64,000 bases of DNA from assembly GCF_027579695.1 (NCBI RefSeq), contig NC_083579.1, forward strand, positions 71,657,371-71,721,370, read 5' to 3'. Shown here piece by piece: positions 10,936-22,211 of this stretch. The notes under the pieces were generated by a model. The model made no database searches. It saw only the letters and a list, made by a program, of their open reading frames with translations, and was not told the DNA's origin. Both the position numbers and the translations under genes were made by a program. The stretch comes from Neoarius graeffei (lineage: Eukaryota; Chordata; Actinopteri; Siluriformes; Ariidae). Each line of letters opens with the position of its first letter. Positions within the stretch are counted from its first letter, which is position 1.

Positions 10936-11144
10936 TATGTCCATACACTCAATTTCTACACTGAAAACCTTTACTTTCCATTTAATATGGCGGCCATCTT
11001 TAAAAATGTCCGCCATCTTGGATTTTCAGGCGGCTAATGGGCTTTTCTAAAAAAGTGGGTCCTAATCATTGTTCATGCCAAATTTGGTGCTTGTATCACA
11101 AAGTGAACGATGCTTCTGGAATATTGACTTAATCTGCTGCACTA

Positions 11145-11232
11145 TGTGTGCATGCGTGTGGTCACTGCTTCAGAAGGGTTAAATGACTTTCACTGTGCTT
11201 AAGTGTGCATGTGACAAATAAAGTCTTCTTCT
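11145..11232 (+). mobile_element. SINE, 3' part displaced by insertion
   Basis: 3' continuation of the SINE at 7437-7736. It contains TGTGGTCACTGCTTCAGAAG and the terminal AATAAAGTCTTCTTCT. The TGTGTG at its left edge duplicates 7731-7736. Confidence 0.7.
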
Positions 11233-11384
11233 ATTTACTGTGACCACACAATGACAGTCATCGTCCACTTTATTAGGAACAACTGCACTCACTCATTCAT
11301 GCAATCTTCTGATCAGCCAGTCATGTAGCTGCATGTAATGCAATGCATCAAATTATTGATATGGAGTTGTTTTTATTTAAAAAT

Positions 11385-11758
11385 CTCATCTCATTATCTG
11401 TAGCCGCTTTATCCTGTCCTACAGGGTCGCAGGCAAGCTGGAGCCTATCCCAGCTGACTACGGGCGAAAGGCGGGGTACACCCTGGACAAGTCGCCAGGT
11501 CATCACAGGGCTGACACATAGACACAGACAACCATCCACACTCTCATTCACACCTACGGTCAATTTAGAGTCACCAGTTAACCTAACCTGCATGTCTTTG
11601 GACTGTGGGGGAAAACGGAGCACCCGGAGGAAACCCACGCGGACATGGGGAGAACATGCACACTCCGCACAGAAAGGCCCTCGCCGGCCACGGGGCTCGA
11701 ACCCAGAACCTTCTTGCTGTGAGGAGACAGCGCTAACCACTACACCGCTGTGCCACCC
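11385..11758 (-). mobile_element. DANA/Mermaid-type SINE with 12-bp target duplication
   Basis: Full-length minus-strand copy, flanked by the perfect direct repeat TTATTTAAAAAT at 11373-11384 and 11759-11770. ORFs across it on both strands are repeat-derived and not genes. Confidence 0.9.
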
Positions 11759-11937
11759 TTATTTAAAAATACAACATGTAATTGATTTACAAAGAGCAGA
11801 AAAAAGGAATAAAGATGACAAAAATAATCAATAATAAATAATCAATGAAGCCCAAACGTACACTGTGTCCTTTCAGGGACTCTGTAATAACCACTTATAA
11901 TTTTTAAAAGAATACATAATATGATATTAATTTTCTT

Positions 11938-12243
11938 CTTTCGGTTGCTCCCATTAGGGGTCACCACAGTGGCTCTTTTTCAACATATTCAATTTGGCAT
12001 GGGTAGGTTTGACACAACCATCCCCAATCTATCCGGGCATGGGACTGGCACTAAGTATGTACTGGCTTGTGCAACTCCAGTGGCTGGGTATTTTACCTAA
12101 TCTGGACTGTGGGAGGAAACCCATGCAGACACGGGGAGAACATGCAAACTCTACACAGAAAGGCCCACAATGGCCATGAGGTTCGAACCCAGAACTTTCT
12201 TGCTGTGAGCCAATGGTGCTAACCACTACATCACCGTGCCTTC
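11938..12243 (-). mobile_element. diverged DANA-like SINE with a different 3' end
   Basis: The head (12085-12243) matches the common SINE head in degenerate form. The other end reads CGGTTGCTCCCATTAGGGGT, the 3' region typical of zebrafish DANA-type elements and unlike the other copies here. It is an older or separate SINE subfamily. The stretch 12244-12626 shows nothing recognisable. Confidence 0.65.
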
Positions 12244-12626
12244 CATATAATTATGGCTATATAATATTAATTATTAATGTTAATCATGTCATCAGTATTT
12301 GACACATTATGAGAAGGAGAATATTATATCAACCTTTAAATTTGTATTTAATTTCAAATCAAAAATCCTCACAAATGTAGAGACAAAGCCAGCAAATGAT
12401 GATGCAATAATTCTACTTGACAAAACTGCAGCTAAAATTTTGCTGTTCATTTGTGGGATATCCATGTAGAATGATCTTCTATGGCTTTATTGTGTGAGAT
12501 ATGGAGTTCGTGGAAAGTCACTGTATTGTCTGGTGCAGCTCATTGAGAATATTGTGACTTGCAAGTTGAGACAGGAGCAGATAGAGAGAGAGATGACACT
12601 TAGATGTGACATGGAGTGCTCAGTTA

Positions 12627-14241
12627 CAGTTGTGCTTGAAAGTTTGTGAGCCCTTTAGAATTTTCTATCTTTCTGCATAAATATGACCTAAAACATCATC
12701 AGATTTTCACACAAGTCCTATAAGTAGATAAAGAGAACCCAGTTCAACAAATGAGACAAAAATATTATAGTTGGTCATTTATTTATTGAGGAAAATGATC
12801 CAATATTACATATCCATGAGTGGCAAAAGTATGTGAACCTCTAGGATTAGCAGTTAATTTGAAGGTGAAATTAGAGTCAGGTGTTTTCAGTCAATGGGAT
12901 GACAATCAGGTGTGAGTGGGCACCCTGTTTTATTTAAAGAACAGGGATCTATCAAAGTCTGATCTTCACAACACGTGTTTGTGGAAGTGTATCATGGCAT
13001 AAACAAAGGGGATTTCTGAGGACCTCAGAAAAAAATGTTGTTGATGCTCATCAGGCTGGAAAAGGTTACAAAACCATCTCTAAAGAGTTTGGACTCCACC
13101 AATCCACAGTCAGACAGATTGTGTACAAATGGAGGAAATTCAAGACCATTGTTACCCTCCCCAGGAGTGGTCGACCAACAAAGATCACTCCAAGAGCAAG
13201 GCATGTAATAGTCGGTGAGGTTACAAAGGACCCCAGGGTAACTTCTAAGCAACTGAAGGCCTCTCTCACACTGGCTAATGCTAATGTTCATGAGTCCACC
13301 ATCAGGAGAACACTGAACAACAATAGTGTGCATGGCAGGGTTGCAAGGAGAAGGCCACTGCTTTCCAAAAAGAACATTGCTGCTCGTCTGCAGTTTGCTA
13401 AAGATTACGTGGACAAGCCAGAAGGTTACTGGAAAAATGTTTTGTGGACGGATGAGACCAAAATAGAACTTTTTGGTTTAAATGAGAAGCGTTATGTTTG
13501 GAGAAAGGAAAACACTGCATTCCACCATAAGAACCTCATTCCATCTGTGAAGCATGGTGGTGGTAGTATCATGGTTTGGGCCTGTTTTGTTGCATCTGGG
13601 CCAGGACGGCTTGCCATCATTGATGGAACAATGAATTCTGAATTATACCAGCGAAGTCTAAAGGAAAATGTCAGGACATCTGTCCATGAACTGAATCTCA
13701 AGAGAAGGTGGGTCATGCAGCAAGACAACGACCCTAAGCACACAAGTCGTTCTACCAAAGAATGGTTAAAGAAGAATAAAGTTAATGTTTTGGAATGGCC
13801 AAGTCAAAGTCCTGACCTTAATCCAATCGAAATGTTGTGGAAGGACCTGAAGCGAGCAGTTCATGTGAGGAAACCCACCAACATCCCAGAGCTGAAGCTG
13901 TTCTGTACGGAGGAATGAGCTAAAATTCCTCCAAGCCGGTGTGCAGGACTGATCAACAGTTACCGCAAACGTTTAGTTGCAGTTATTGCTGCACAAGGGG
14001 GTCACACCAGATACTGAAAGCAAAGGTTCACATACTTTTGCCACTCACAGATATGTAATTTTGGATCATTTTCCTCAATAAATAAATAAATGACCAAGTA
14101 TAATATTTTTGTCTGATTTGTTTAACTGGGTTCTCTTTATCTACTTTTAGGACTTGTGTGAAAATCTGATGATGTTTTAGGTCATATTTATGCAGAAATA
14201 TAGAAAATTCGAAAGGGTTCACAAACTTTCAAGCACCACTG
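12627..14241 (+). mobile_element. Tc1 (DD34E) transposon with ~210-bp inverted repeats
   Basis: A 1615-bp element between TA at 12625-12626 and 14242-14243. Long terminal inverted repeats begin CAGTTGTGCTTGAAAGTTTG, with imperfect matches for about 210 bp. The internal ends repeat the motif (GTATGTGAACC near 12829 and GGTTCACATACTTTTG near 14025), giving the IR/DR layout. One transposase pseudogene fills the centre. Confidence 0.9.
12994..14017 (+). pseudogene. Tc1 DD34E transposase, disrupted
   Basis: A long open stretch (13121-13918) holds the DDE domain: VLWTDETK, MQQDNDPKHTS and PDLNPIEMLW, with 34 residues between the second and third catalytic residues. Upstream, the helix-turn-helix KGYKTISKEFGLHQSTVRQI is readable but is separated from the ATG by a stop two codons after it and by a 1-nt insertion in the poly-A run near 13030. 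Downstream, a TGA at 13916-13918 replaces the expected Trp codon, and the conserved end continues in frame to 14017. The gene therefore has at least three lesions and cannot encode a full transposase. Confidence 0.85.
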
Positions 14242-14603
14242 TATGCAAAAACAGGAAAAAAAAAGTCCTTATATATTTTTTTAATAATCCGTCCACAGCT
14301 TGAAATGCAAATCAAATTATTAGTCTATAACTGCAGATTTGAATTCTGGGCCCTGTACTACGAAGCGGGTTTTCTGGCTTACTAGGGTAACTTCGAGAGT
14401 AACTTGATCACGTGCAGCGTAACTTCCCGATTAACCCATACTACGAAAGTTGGCTATGTTCAAACCGAGGTATGCTGCCATGGCAACTTACGCTGCATCT
14501 CAAACCTGCTCATCTCAGGTTATGTTCTTGGTTAACCCGAGGTTTCCGATTAACCACACCCTTTTTAAACACCACCTCTCCACCGACATTTCCTCTAGAG
14601 ACA

Positions 14604-14693
14604 ATGCCAGCGTACCTGGATGACCCGTGCGATATCGGAGCGCAGATTAGAGATGGGATTTATGGCTCTTTGATGGGATCCGCATCTTTGTGA
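14604..14693 (+). pseudogene. Harbinger transposase N-terminal remnant
   Basis: A 29-codon remnant starting MPAYLDDPCDIGAQI, a pattern typical of the extreme N-terminus of fish Harbinger transposases. It then runs into unrelated sequence and a stop. No catalytic DDE residues remain. Confidence 0.55.
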
Positions 14694-15796
14694 TCCGTTC
14701 TTTGAAAAGAGCCGTTCAAAAGACTGGCTCATTTGGCTCTTTTTAAATATTTATTCAGTTTTAAGAAGACAGCGTCTAAAGAAGCCAGATCCCTCTGCTT
14801 AGACAGTGACATCAATATTTCTGGACATACCTTTTATATAAAGCAACCTAGACTTACATTATTGTAACCCCTAAACGCTCATAAATAACCATTAAAAAAC
14901 AATTTAGGGCTTCAATGAATGTCCATGCAGAACGGCTTTTCTGTAAAAAAAAAAAGAACCCACTCAAGAACATAGTTACCAAGAACGCAAGAATATTTTA
15001 TAGAAAAACACTTGTTTTACAAAAATATTTAAGTCTGAGATACAAAATAGATACAACTACAATAAATATAACACAAGAACTAGTTATCACACAAGAACAT
15101 TTTAATAGAAAAAAACAAACTTTCTATATTAAAAATATTGAAATTGTAACAAAAATAGATACAACTAAACAGTCAGATAAATAGATAAATTTATAACAAG
15201 AACACAAGATTATTTTAATAGGAAAAAACAAACTATTAATGCAAAAAATATATTATTATTAGAAAAATAGATACAACTAGACAAACAGATAAATAACTAA
15301 AATACACAAAAATAGAACAAACAAAATGACGATAGAATAAATTAAATGAACGTCCATGCAAAGTAGTTTTCCCACAATATTATCATTAATATCACACAAC
15401 AACATTATAAACTATATACAAAACAATTTGAACTATTAGGCAAACAGATAAAACTTGAATAAATAAAAGGCAAATGAATGCTTGCTTGCACGTGCACACA
15501 CACACACCTGAATGATGTTTTTATATTTCATTTTTACCCAGTTGCCAGGTGCGTTTGGCACTGCTGTTGCCTCTGAAATGTTCACAGGACATACACCAAC
15601 TTAGTCAAAGGGACTGAACAGTCAGTCATCCTAATTCATGTGACTCTGTGCACATATCAGCTTAAGTAGGCTACTCCATGAATTTACCATACCAAATTTT
15701 ATTCAGGATTTTTCGGACATTAAACAAGCTATATATGACTGGGGCCACGTCGAAGGACCATTTTCTGTGACTTGTGATTGATCATGAAGCTTTCTC

Positions 15797-16000
15797 TCAT
15801 CCTATACTTCTGTTCTGGAACATGTAGAAGGGAGAATGTACTTGCGCATTTACCCGATCGGCAATTCGTTGCCAACATGCTTGCTGCTCCTTATTGGCAG
15901 CCGCTGTGTTAGATTTTGCTCTTAATGTTGTCTTGAACTCCTCGTAGCTTTGCATTATGACAGCGCATTCTTCCTCCGTGAAGTACGGCGACCGTGCCAT
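15797..16000 (-). CDS. Myb/SANT-like Harbinger accessory protein, truncated
   Basis: A 67-residue ORF starting MARSPYFTEEECAVIM, with W at ACWQRIADRVNA, matching the first part of the Myb/SANT-like DNA-binding protein encoded by PIF/Harbinger elements. In those elements it helps import the transposase and bind the element ends (family knowledge). The ORF ends before the usual C-terminal region. The inverted copy at 22008-22211 encodes the same protein with about three residue differences. Confidence 0.6.
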   Translation of the reverse strand: MARSPYFTEEECAVIMQSYEEFKTTLRAKSNTAAANKEQQACWQRIADRVNAQVHSPFYMFQNRSIG

Positions 16001-16217
16001 TGTGAACAGTGGTGATTTGCGCTGACAACTTCCCCTTTAACGTGAACGCGCATTAACCCTGATTAGGTTAACACAGGTTCAACAAATCAACTTCATAACT
16101 GGCATCGTAGTACCGTTTAACCCCAAACAAGATAACCAGGTTTTGTCAACCCCGGTTTAGCGGGGGAACCCTGGGTTACTTCTGGGTAGGTTAACCTCCG
16201 TTCGTAGTACAGGGCCC

Positions 16218-17081
16218 TGTTCTCCAATTAAGCAGTTGAGTGGGGAAAAACAAACAAACAAACAAACAAACAAAAACATAAACACACACAAATGCCCAGG
16301 AGCAGCAACACCAACATGCCGAGTGAGAACATTTTCAACATCTTTTCACTCCTTCTATGAATGTCTTCTTTATCACAGACAGAAACAAGAGTAAAGTCAG
16401 AGACTGAGGCACTGCATGGATGGAGACGAGGAGGCTTCCACGCAATACTGATCTGACTCCGTGTTCATGCTTCACTGTGAAGGAACATTCATTTCAGGCT
16501 GTTTATGTTGTAAAATCTGGCCCTTTATTACTTGATTTAACCATTTATTAAAGCAAACTGGGGTAGAGAGTGTGCCAGTGGCCATCTTTAGTACACTGTT
16601 CAGTGAATGTGTTTCAAAGATTTAATTATCATAGTATACCTTGGTTTGATGCTTTTATTGATTTATCTGTTTTTTTGCTCGTTAGTTAGTTAGTTAGTTA
16701 GTTAGTTTAAACAATTATACGAGTATACCTTTAACAACAACAACAACAACAAACTTTCTCTGCTGTCTGTTCAGATTATACTGTATTTTCAATCATAATG
16801 TTATCTGCACTAAGATTTGTGTCATGCTTTATTTGATGGGTTCCTACAACAGGCCCATTCATAACACATTCATAAGCATTATATAAATCTTTCATAAAGT
16901 AATGCTGGATGATTTAAGAAAGTCTTGTCAAGACCATTCATTTACAACATTCTATTTGGGTGAAGAATGAATGGCATAAGGTAACATTTGAGGTTTGATT
17001 TAGTATGAGAGAAGAACTTCTTAAATATATTGATCTGTAGAGGGTGTACAAAGGCAAATGCAAAATCGATAACCACTTTAA
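16218..17081. other. intergenic, simple repeats only
   Basis: No coding features. It contains an (AAAC)n tract near 16250-16277, a (TTAG)n tract near 16682-16705 and an (ACA)n tract near 16733-16752. Confidence 0.6.
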
Positions 17082-18134
17082 GAGTAGACGGCCTTTCGAT
17101 TTCATAAAATCGGTGAAATTTAGTTCCCTCTGAAATTTGTTCATTGTGATATATGTTTATTTCTGTAATATCTAAAAAAACCAAAACAAAACAGGCCATT
17201 CTGTGGCTGGGAAGTTATTTAATTTGAGGGGATTCCTGAGCAAATAATGTGCATGAAATTGCTCTCTTCACACAGTCAAGCAGACAGAGGAAGTCCGTGT
17301 TTAGGGTTTTATGGCAGCTGACATCCACAGTGTTGCATTACTGCCATCTTCAGGTTTACCTTTGACCGTGCACTGCAGTTAGATCATTCTGTCGCTAAAC
17401 GAACAGCTGATCACACCGTGGTGCTTGCTGAGTGCCGATATTTATTAGTTTGTGGTGTAGTGGTTAGCGCTGTCACCTCACAGCAAGAAGGTCCAGGTTC
17501 GAGCCCCGTGGCCGACGAGGGCCTTTCTGTGTGGAGTTTGCATGTTGTCCATGTGGGTTTCCTCCGGGTGCTCCGTTTTCCCCCACAGTCCAAAGACATG
17601 CAGGTTAGGTTAACTGGTGACTCTAAATTGACCGTAGGTGTGAATGTGAGTGTGAATGGTTGTCTGTGTCTATGTGTCGGCCCTGTGATGACCTGGCGAC
17701 TTGTCCAGGGTGTACCCCGCCTTTCGCCCGTAGTCAGAGCTGGGATAGGCTCCAGCTTGCCTGCAACCCTGTAGAACAGGATAAAGCAGCTAGAGATAAT
17801 GAGATGAGATGAGACTCACATCCTCCATTTTTCTCTCCTGTTTCAAATTTGTATCCCACAATGCCGTGCGCGAATGGGGAAAGCCTACCACGTGATGCAT
17901 GACATAATATCTTGTACTGGGTCATGGTGAAGCAGGGAAAAGTAGCGTAGAATTTAGAGCCATGTGACCCGAAATTCATTAATTGTTCTATTAAAAAAAT
18001 AAAAATAAATAAATAAAATTGGAAGTCTGTGATTTGAATTCAGTAGCTTTTGGTCCACCAAACAAAAATAATTGGGTGTCAGGGAAAATTCTTTTTATGA
18101 CCTACACTTGAAAAATCTGAAAGGCAGTCTACCT
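17082..18134 (+). mobile_element. TTAA-flanked non-autonomous element, copy 1 (holds a SINE)
   Basis: It is bounded by TTAA at 17078-17081 and 18135-18138. The ends are short inverted repeats (GAGTAGACGGCCTTTCG and CTGAAAGGCAGTCTACCT). A second copy lies inverted at 25291-26021. TTAA duplications are used by Kolobok and piggyBac elements, and the superfamily is undecided. A SINE at 17452-17812 interrupts this copy, and no transposase remains. Confidence 0.7.
17452..17812 (+). mobile_element. DANA/Mermaid-type SINE (5' end slightly truncated)
   Basis: Plus-strand copy beginning inside the head (TGGTGTAGTGGTTAGC) and ending in GATAATGAGATGAGATGAG. It lies within the TTAA element at 17082-18134. 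Confidence 0.85.
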
Positions 18135-18409
18135 TTAATCTGAAGGCATGAAAATCACTCATCTGGATGAGATATGGGATTTATATACGGTAGAAGTAAA
18201 CCTGTATTGGAATAGTGCTTATTAATAGTTTTAATGCAAACTAATTGCCAACACTTCAGTCAATGAACATACAATTCTGTACTTATTTATGTTACAGATT
18301 AAAAAAAAAACTGGGATGAACTGGAACACCAACTGCACCCCTGTTCTCCTTGCCTGGCATTAGTGTCTGACTTCAGTAATACTCTTTTGGCTTAATTTAC
18401 ACAAATCCC

Positions 18410-18572
18410 CACAGCCACACTCCAAAATGGAGTGGAAAGCCTTCCCAGAAGAGTGGAGCTTATTATAATGGCACAAGGGGAATAAATCTGGAATGGGATG
18501 CTCAACAAAGGCACATGGATGTGGTGGCCAGGTGTCCACAAACTTTTGGCCATATAATGTACAGTATAATGA
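18410..18572 (+). mobile_element. Tc1-family 3' relic
   Basis: GTGGAAAGCCTTCCCAGAAG matches the C-terminal codons of Tc1 transposases. The downstream sequence to about 18572 (CAAACTTTTGGCCATATAAT) is the usual Tc1 end region. No intact reading frame is left. Confidence 0.6.
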
Positions 18573-18589
18573 TAATTGAAGTGTCTAGT

Positions 18590-19295
18590 TTTTTTCCTCT
18601 TTTATATAATGGCCACATAATGCTGTCTCCACATATATAGAGGCTATTACGCTGTTGCACGAAGATATGAAGTTTATCTTCGAGTAGTGAATGGATATAT
18701 CATGAGTGAGTGAAGTGAACGAGTGATATATTTTTCAACACAAGAAGATAAACTTCATATCTTTGCGCAACAGCGTGTAATGTTCTTTATATTATATAGA
18801 CGCGTCCACAAAAAATATGCAAATTAATCAAAATAAATGTAATTTTGAACTGGTTCGCCATTTTGACAACGCACATCTAGTCAGTGGGAAAACATGGGCG
18901 TCATCGGAGTGAAATATTGGGAATTATTATACATACAGGACACTTTTTCGATGGAATAAAAACATGTGTTCTATTCCCTTCTAGCGTGTTTCATTCATTT
19001 GGTTTGATAGCATGCAATATTGTTCACATTTTGCTTATCCTACATGTATTGCGTCATTCTACCCAATGGAGAATGAGCATTGAATATGATTTACGATATT
19101 GCATGGTTGTCAAGACAACATGACATCACACATCAGAGACGTAAAACTTCCACGCTAGCGAGCGACTGTAACAATTTGCAAACAAACATGGCCACCAGGT
19201 TTGTTTTGTTAAATACGGAAGAGAGAATTTTGAAAGAGAAAGACGCGTTGAACATCTGAAAGGAATGTGTATGTACAACAATAATAATAATAATG
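18590..19295. repeat. dispersed repeat (MITE-like), same family as 6.3-6.9 kb
   Basis: It contains an inverted pair around 18660-18770, with TATGAAGTTTATCTTC and GAAGATAAACTTCATATC flanking GCAACAGCGTG. The shared block TAGTCAGTGGGAAAACATGG is the complement of a block at 6.56 kb. SINEs at 19296 and 19906 are inserted in or beside it. Ends unresolved. Confidence 0.5.
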
Positions 19296-19676
19296 GGGCG
19301 GCACGGTGGTGTAGTGGTTAGCGCTGTCACCTCACAGCAAGAAGGTCCGGGTTCGAGCCCCGTGGCCGGCGAGGGCCTTTCTGTGCAGAGTTTGCTTGTT
19401 CTCCCCGTGTCCGCGTGGGTTTCCTCCGGGTGCTCCGGTTTCCCCCACAGTCCAAAGACATGCAGGTTAGGTTAACTGGTGACTCTAAATTGAGCGTAGG
19501 TGTGAATGTGAGTGTGAATGGTTGTCTGTGTCTATGTGTCAGCCCTGTGATGACCTGGTGACTTGTCCAGGGTGTACCCCGCCTTTCGCCCGTAGTCAGC
19601 TGGGATAGGCTCCAGCTTGCCTGCGACCCTGTACGACAGGATAAAGCGGTTAGAGATAATGAGATGAGATGAGATA
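19296..19676 (+). mobile_element. DANA/Mermaid-type SINE, full length
   Basis: Plus-strand full-length copy from GGCGGCACGG to the GAGATGAGATGAGAT tail. It sits immediately after an (ATA)n tract. A target duplication is not evident because of the simple repeat. Confidence 0.85.
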
Positions 19677-19905
19677 TCAGATATATTCCATTCAGCTACT
19701 CATCTTCGACTCATTCAGTATTATGCTAGCTGAATGGAATATACCTGATATACCATGAAAAAAAGCCAGCTAATATTATTTAAATATGTTGCTCAGATCC
19801 GCGATGTATTTTGTATGAAAAATGCAAGTTTTTCAACATGTGAAGATAAACTTTATATCTTCAAGTCAACCTGTGATTTTCTTTTTATTATATAGACACA
19901 TTCAC

Positions 19906-20288
19906 GGGCAGCACGGTGGTGTAGTGGTTAGCACTGTTGCCTCACAGCAAGAAGGTCCGGGTTCGAGCCCCGTGGCTGGCGAGGGCCTTTCTGTGTGGAG
20001 TTTGCATGTTCTCCCCGTGTCCGCGTGGGTTTCCTCCGGGTGCTCCGGTTTCCCCCACAGTCCAAAGACATGCAGGTTAGGTTAACTGGTGACTCTAAAT
20101 TGAGCGTAGGTGTGAATGTGAGTGTGAATGGTTGTCTGTGTCTATGTGTCAGCCCTGCGATGACCTGGTGACTTGTCCAGGGTGTACCCCGCCTTTCGCC
20201 CGTAGTCAGCTGGGATAGGCTCCAGCTTGCCTGCGACCCTGTAGAACAGGATAAAGCGGCTAGAGATGATGAGATGAGATGAGATGAG
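19906..20288 (+). mobile_element. DANA/Mermaid-type SINE with 10-bp target duplication
   Basis: Full-length plus-strand copy flanked by ACACATTCAC at 19896-19905 and 20289-20298. It splits the TATTATATAGACACATTCAC end of the dispersed repeat. The stretch from 20299 to 20792 continues that repeat and then shows nothing recognisable. Confidence 0.9.
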
Positions 20289-21062
20289 ACACATTCACAA
20301 ACAAAAAGTACCCAAATTTATCAAAACAATTCATCAATTTCCTCACAAGTGACCTATAGAAAAATATGCCATGGTTGCCTTTCTCAATGTCCCGTCTGTA
20401 GCTCATATGAAAAATACAAGTGGTGTATTTCCTAGTAAAACACTCGTGCTCATATAATATAAATTCTATATGTCTATTACACAAATCCTATCACATTACT
20501 TTAAAAATGTATGTAGCATATACATTGTATGAATATATAAACTGTAGGATGTCTAAAAATGAAAATACAGAACAAATATGAAAATAAGATGAAAAAAATA
20601 TCGTACAATGTCAAGTTTAAAAGCTCTCAATATAGGCATTCTCAAAGTACTATAAAGTGTGCTGTGTGACTGTTATCGAGTTTAGTGTACTGTATGCTGC
20701 AGTGTACAGAGAGTGAAGATCCTCGGGATCACATCTCCTCCTGCTGATAAGGAATAGACAGAACTGAATTATAGTGTGCAAAGTGTTTTTAAAGGAGATA
20801 TGCAGAACCACTGCCTCACTTTTTGTTTATCAATGCCTTGAGACCTCAAGAATGGCACAGGAATAGTTTTAAGCATTAACAATATATCTAATATAGCAAT
20901 TTTTACGATTAAAATGATTCATATAGGTAGCGGTCTGAGTGAATGACCTTGACATCTGTAACGTCATGGCAGGAAGGCTATCGGTCTCATCGCCGTTTCT
21001 GCTATACTAAGACGCTGAGCTAACTGCAACTGTGAGCTTCCATTTTGAGCTAATTTATCACC

Positions 21063-21347
21063 ATGCCACGTAGATGTGTTGCTGGTGGGTGCAGCAACAC
21101 GACAGAAGGTGGATTTACGTTGCATTCATGGCCCAAGAATGTTCAAACTGCAAAGATTTGGACACGTTTTGCGAGAAGTTCATGAGCACATTGGGCGCCT
21201 ACGAAGTGATCTCTCCTCTGCTCTGCACATTTTACTGAAGACTCATACAAGCCGTCTGATCTGTTGATGAGCGTTGGCTATAAGCCCGTATTGAAAGAGG
21301 GTGCAGTACCAACAATTAAAGGAAAAGAAAACTACAAGAAAAGGAAA
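21063..21347 (+). pseudogene. THAP-domain exon (transposon-derived), frameshifted
   Basis: It starts MPRRCVAGGCSNTTEGG, which gives the Met-Pro and the first Cys pair of the C2CH THAP zinc finger. It then reads WPKNVQTAKIWTRFARSS and reaches a stop. In a shifted frame the second half follows as CSAHFTEDSYKPSDLL, GYKPVLKEGAVPTIKG and KKRK. This supplies the Cys-x2-His pair and the AVPTI box that closes THAP domains. The exon ends at AAAAGGAAA followed by a perfect GTAAGT splice donor at 21348. One frameshift in the middle of the domain inactivates it. Confidence 0.7.
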
Positions 21348-22007
21348 GTAAGTTCAGTTGCACCAGTTCTCCTGGAGTGTGAGCTGAGGGTTGTTGCTAA
21401 AACCCAAGACAGAATGGGACATGACATATTATCGCTCTGGCAGCGACCTCCCCGCGGTTGTTGCTAAAACTGGTGATGTCCTGTCTCGTCCCGGGTTTTA
21501 GTAATTGTCTGAGCTGAGCAGTAATGGTGGAGTACTCAGTATGGAGAAAATGGAGAATGAGTGGACCAGCTGTCTGATTTCTCCGCTGGATATGCTCGCC
21601 TCAGCAGCAGTATCTCACCCTTACGTGGAAGAAGCAAATGAACAGAGAGCGGAACGAACAACTGAAAGTCAGATTGTTTCAAAACAATCAGCCACAAGAT
21701 CAGTCTTCAAGAAGCGAGAACACAGATGGGTAAGCTCCAACTCTCATTTGGATACAAAACAACAAAAACAACAAAACTCGCTGTTTACCTGGGCCCTGTA
21801 CTACGAACGGAGGTTAACCTACCCAGAAGTAACCCAGGGTTCCCCCGCTAAACCGGGGTTGACAAAACCTGGTTATCTTGTTTGGGGTTAAACGGTACTA
21901 CGACGCCAGTTATGAAGTTGATTTGTTGAACCTGGTTTAACCTAATCAGGGTTAATGCGCGTTCACGTTAAAGGGGAGGTTATCAGCGCAAATCCCCACT
22001 GTTCACA

Positions 22008-22211
22008 ATGGCACGGCCGCCGCACTTCACGGAGGAAGAATGCGCTGTCATAATGCAAAGCTACGAGGAGTTCAAAACAACATTAAGAGCAAAATCTAAC
22101 ACAGCGGCTGCCAATAAGGAGCGGCAAGCATGTTGGCAACGAATTGCCGATCGGGTAAATGCGCAAGTACATTCTCCCTTCTACATGTTCCAGAACAGAA
22201 GTATAGGATGA
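22008..22211 (+). CDS. Myb/SANT-like Harbinger accessory protein, truncated
   Basis: 67 residues, starting MARPPHFTEEECAVIM. Nearly identical to the ORF at 15797-16000, and like it lacking the C-terminal half. It is probably a non-functional remnant of the second element gene. Confidence 0.6.
   Translation: MARPPHFTEEECAVIMQSYEEFKTTLRAKSNTAAANKERQACWQRIADRVNAQVHSPFYMFQNRSIG

Larger units (their letters stand above)
7737..11144 (-). mobile_element. unclassified DNA transposon with 6-bp TSD, carrying a PIN-like/Cys-rich gene
   Basis: The ends are inverted repeats: TAGTGCAGCAGATTA at 7737 and its complement ending CTGCACTA at 11144. A second conserved block follows inward, with ATCGTTCACTTTGTGATACA at the left and its complement near 11095. 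The flanks are TGTGTG at 7731-7736 and 11145-11150, inside an otherwise continuous SINE. A broken gene lies inside on the minus strand (8150-9006). A younger DD37E transposon occupies 9373-10935. Apart from that insert the element is about 1.85 kb and appears internally deleted. I cannot place it in a named superfamily. Confidence 0.7.
14348..16217 (+). mobile_element. Harbinger (PIF) derivative, copy 1
   Basis: A 1.87-kb element whose ends are inverted repeats starting GGGCCCTGTACTACGAA. An almost identical copy lies inverted at 21791-23676. It keeps two short coding remnants, a transposase N-terminus on the plus strand and a Myb/SANT-like protein on the minus strand, which is the two-gene layout of PIF/Harbinger elements. 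The centre is AT-rich, non-coding and lacks the DDE domain, so it is an internally deleted copy. A target duplication was not clear by eye. Confidence 0.75.

Noticed and set aside
11343..11834. 163-codon ORF
   Set aside because: It runs through a SINE. The same peptide pieces appear at every SINE copy and match no protein family.
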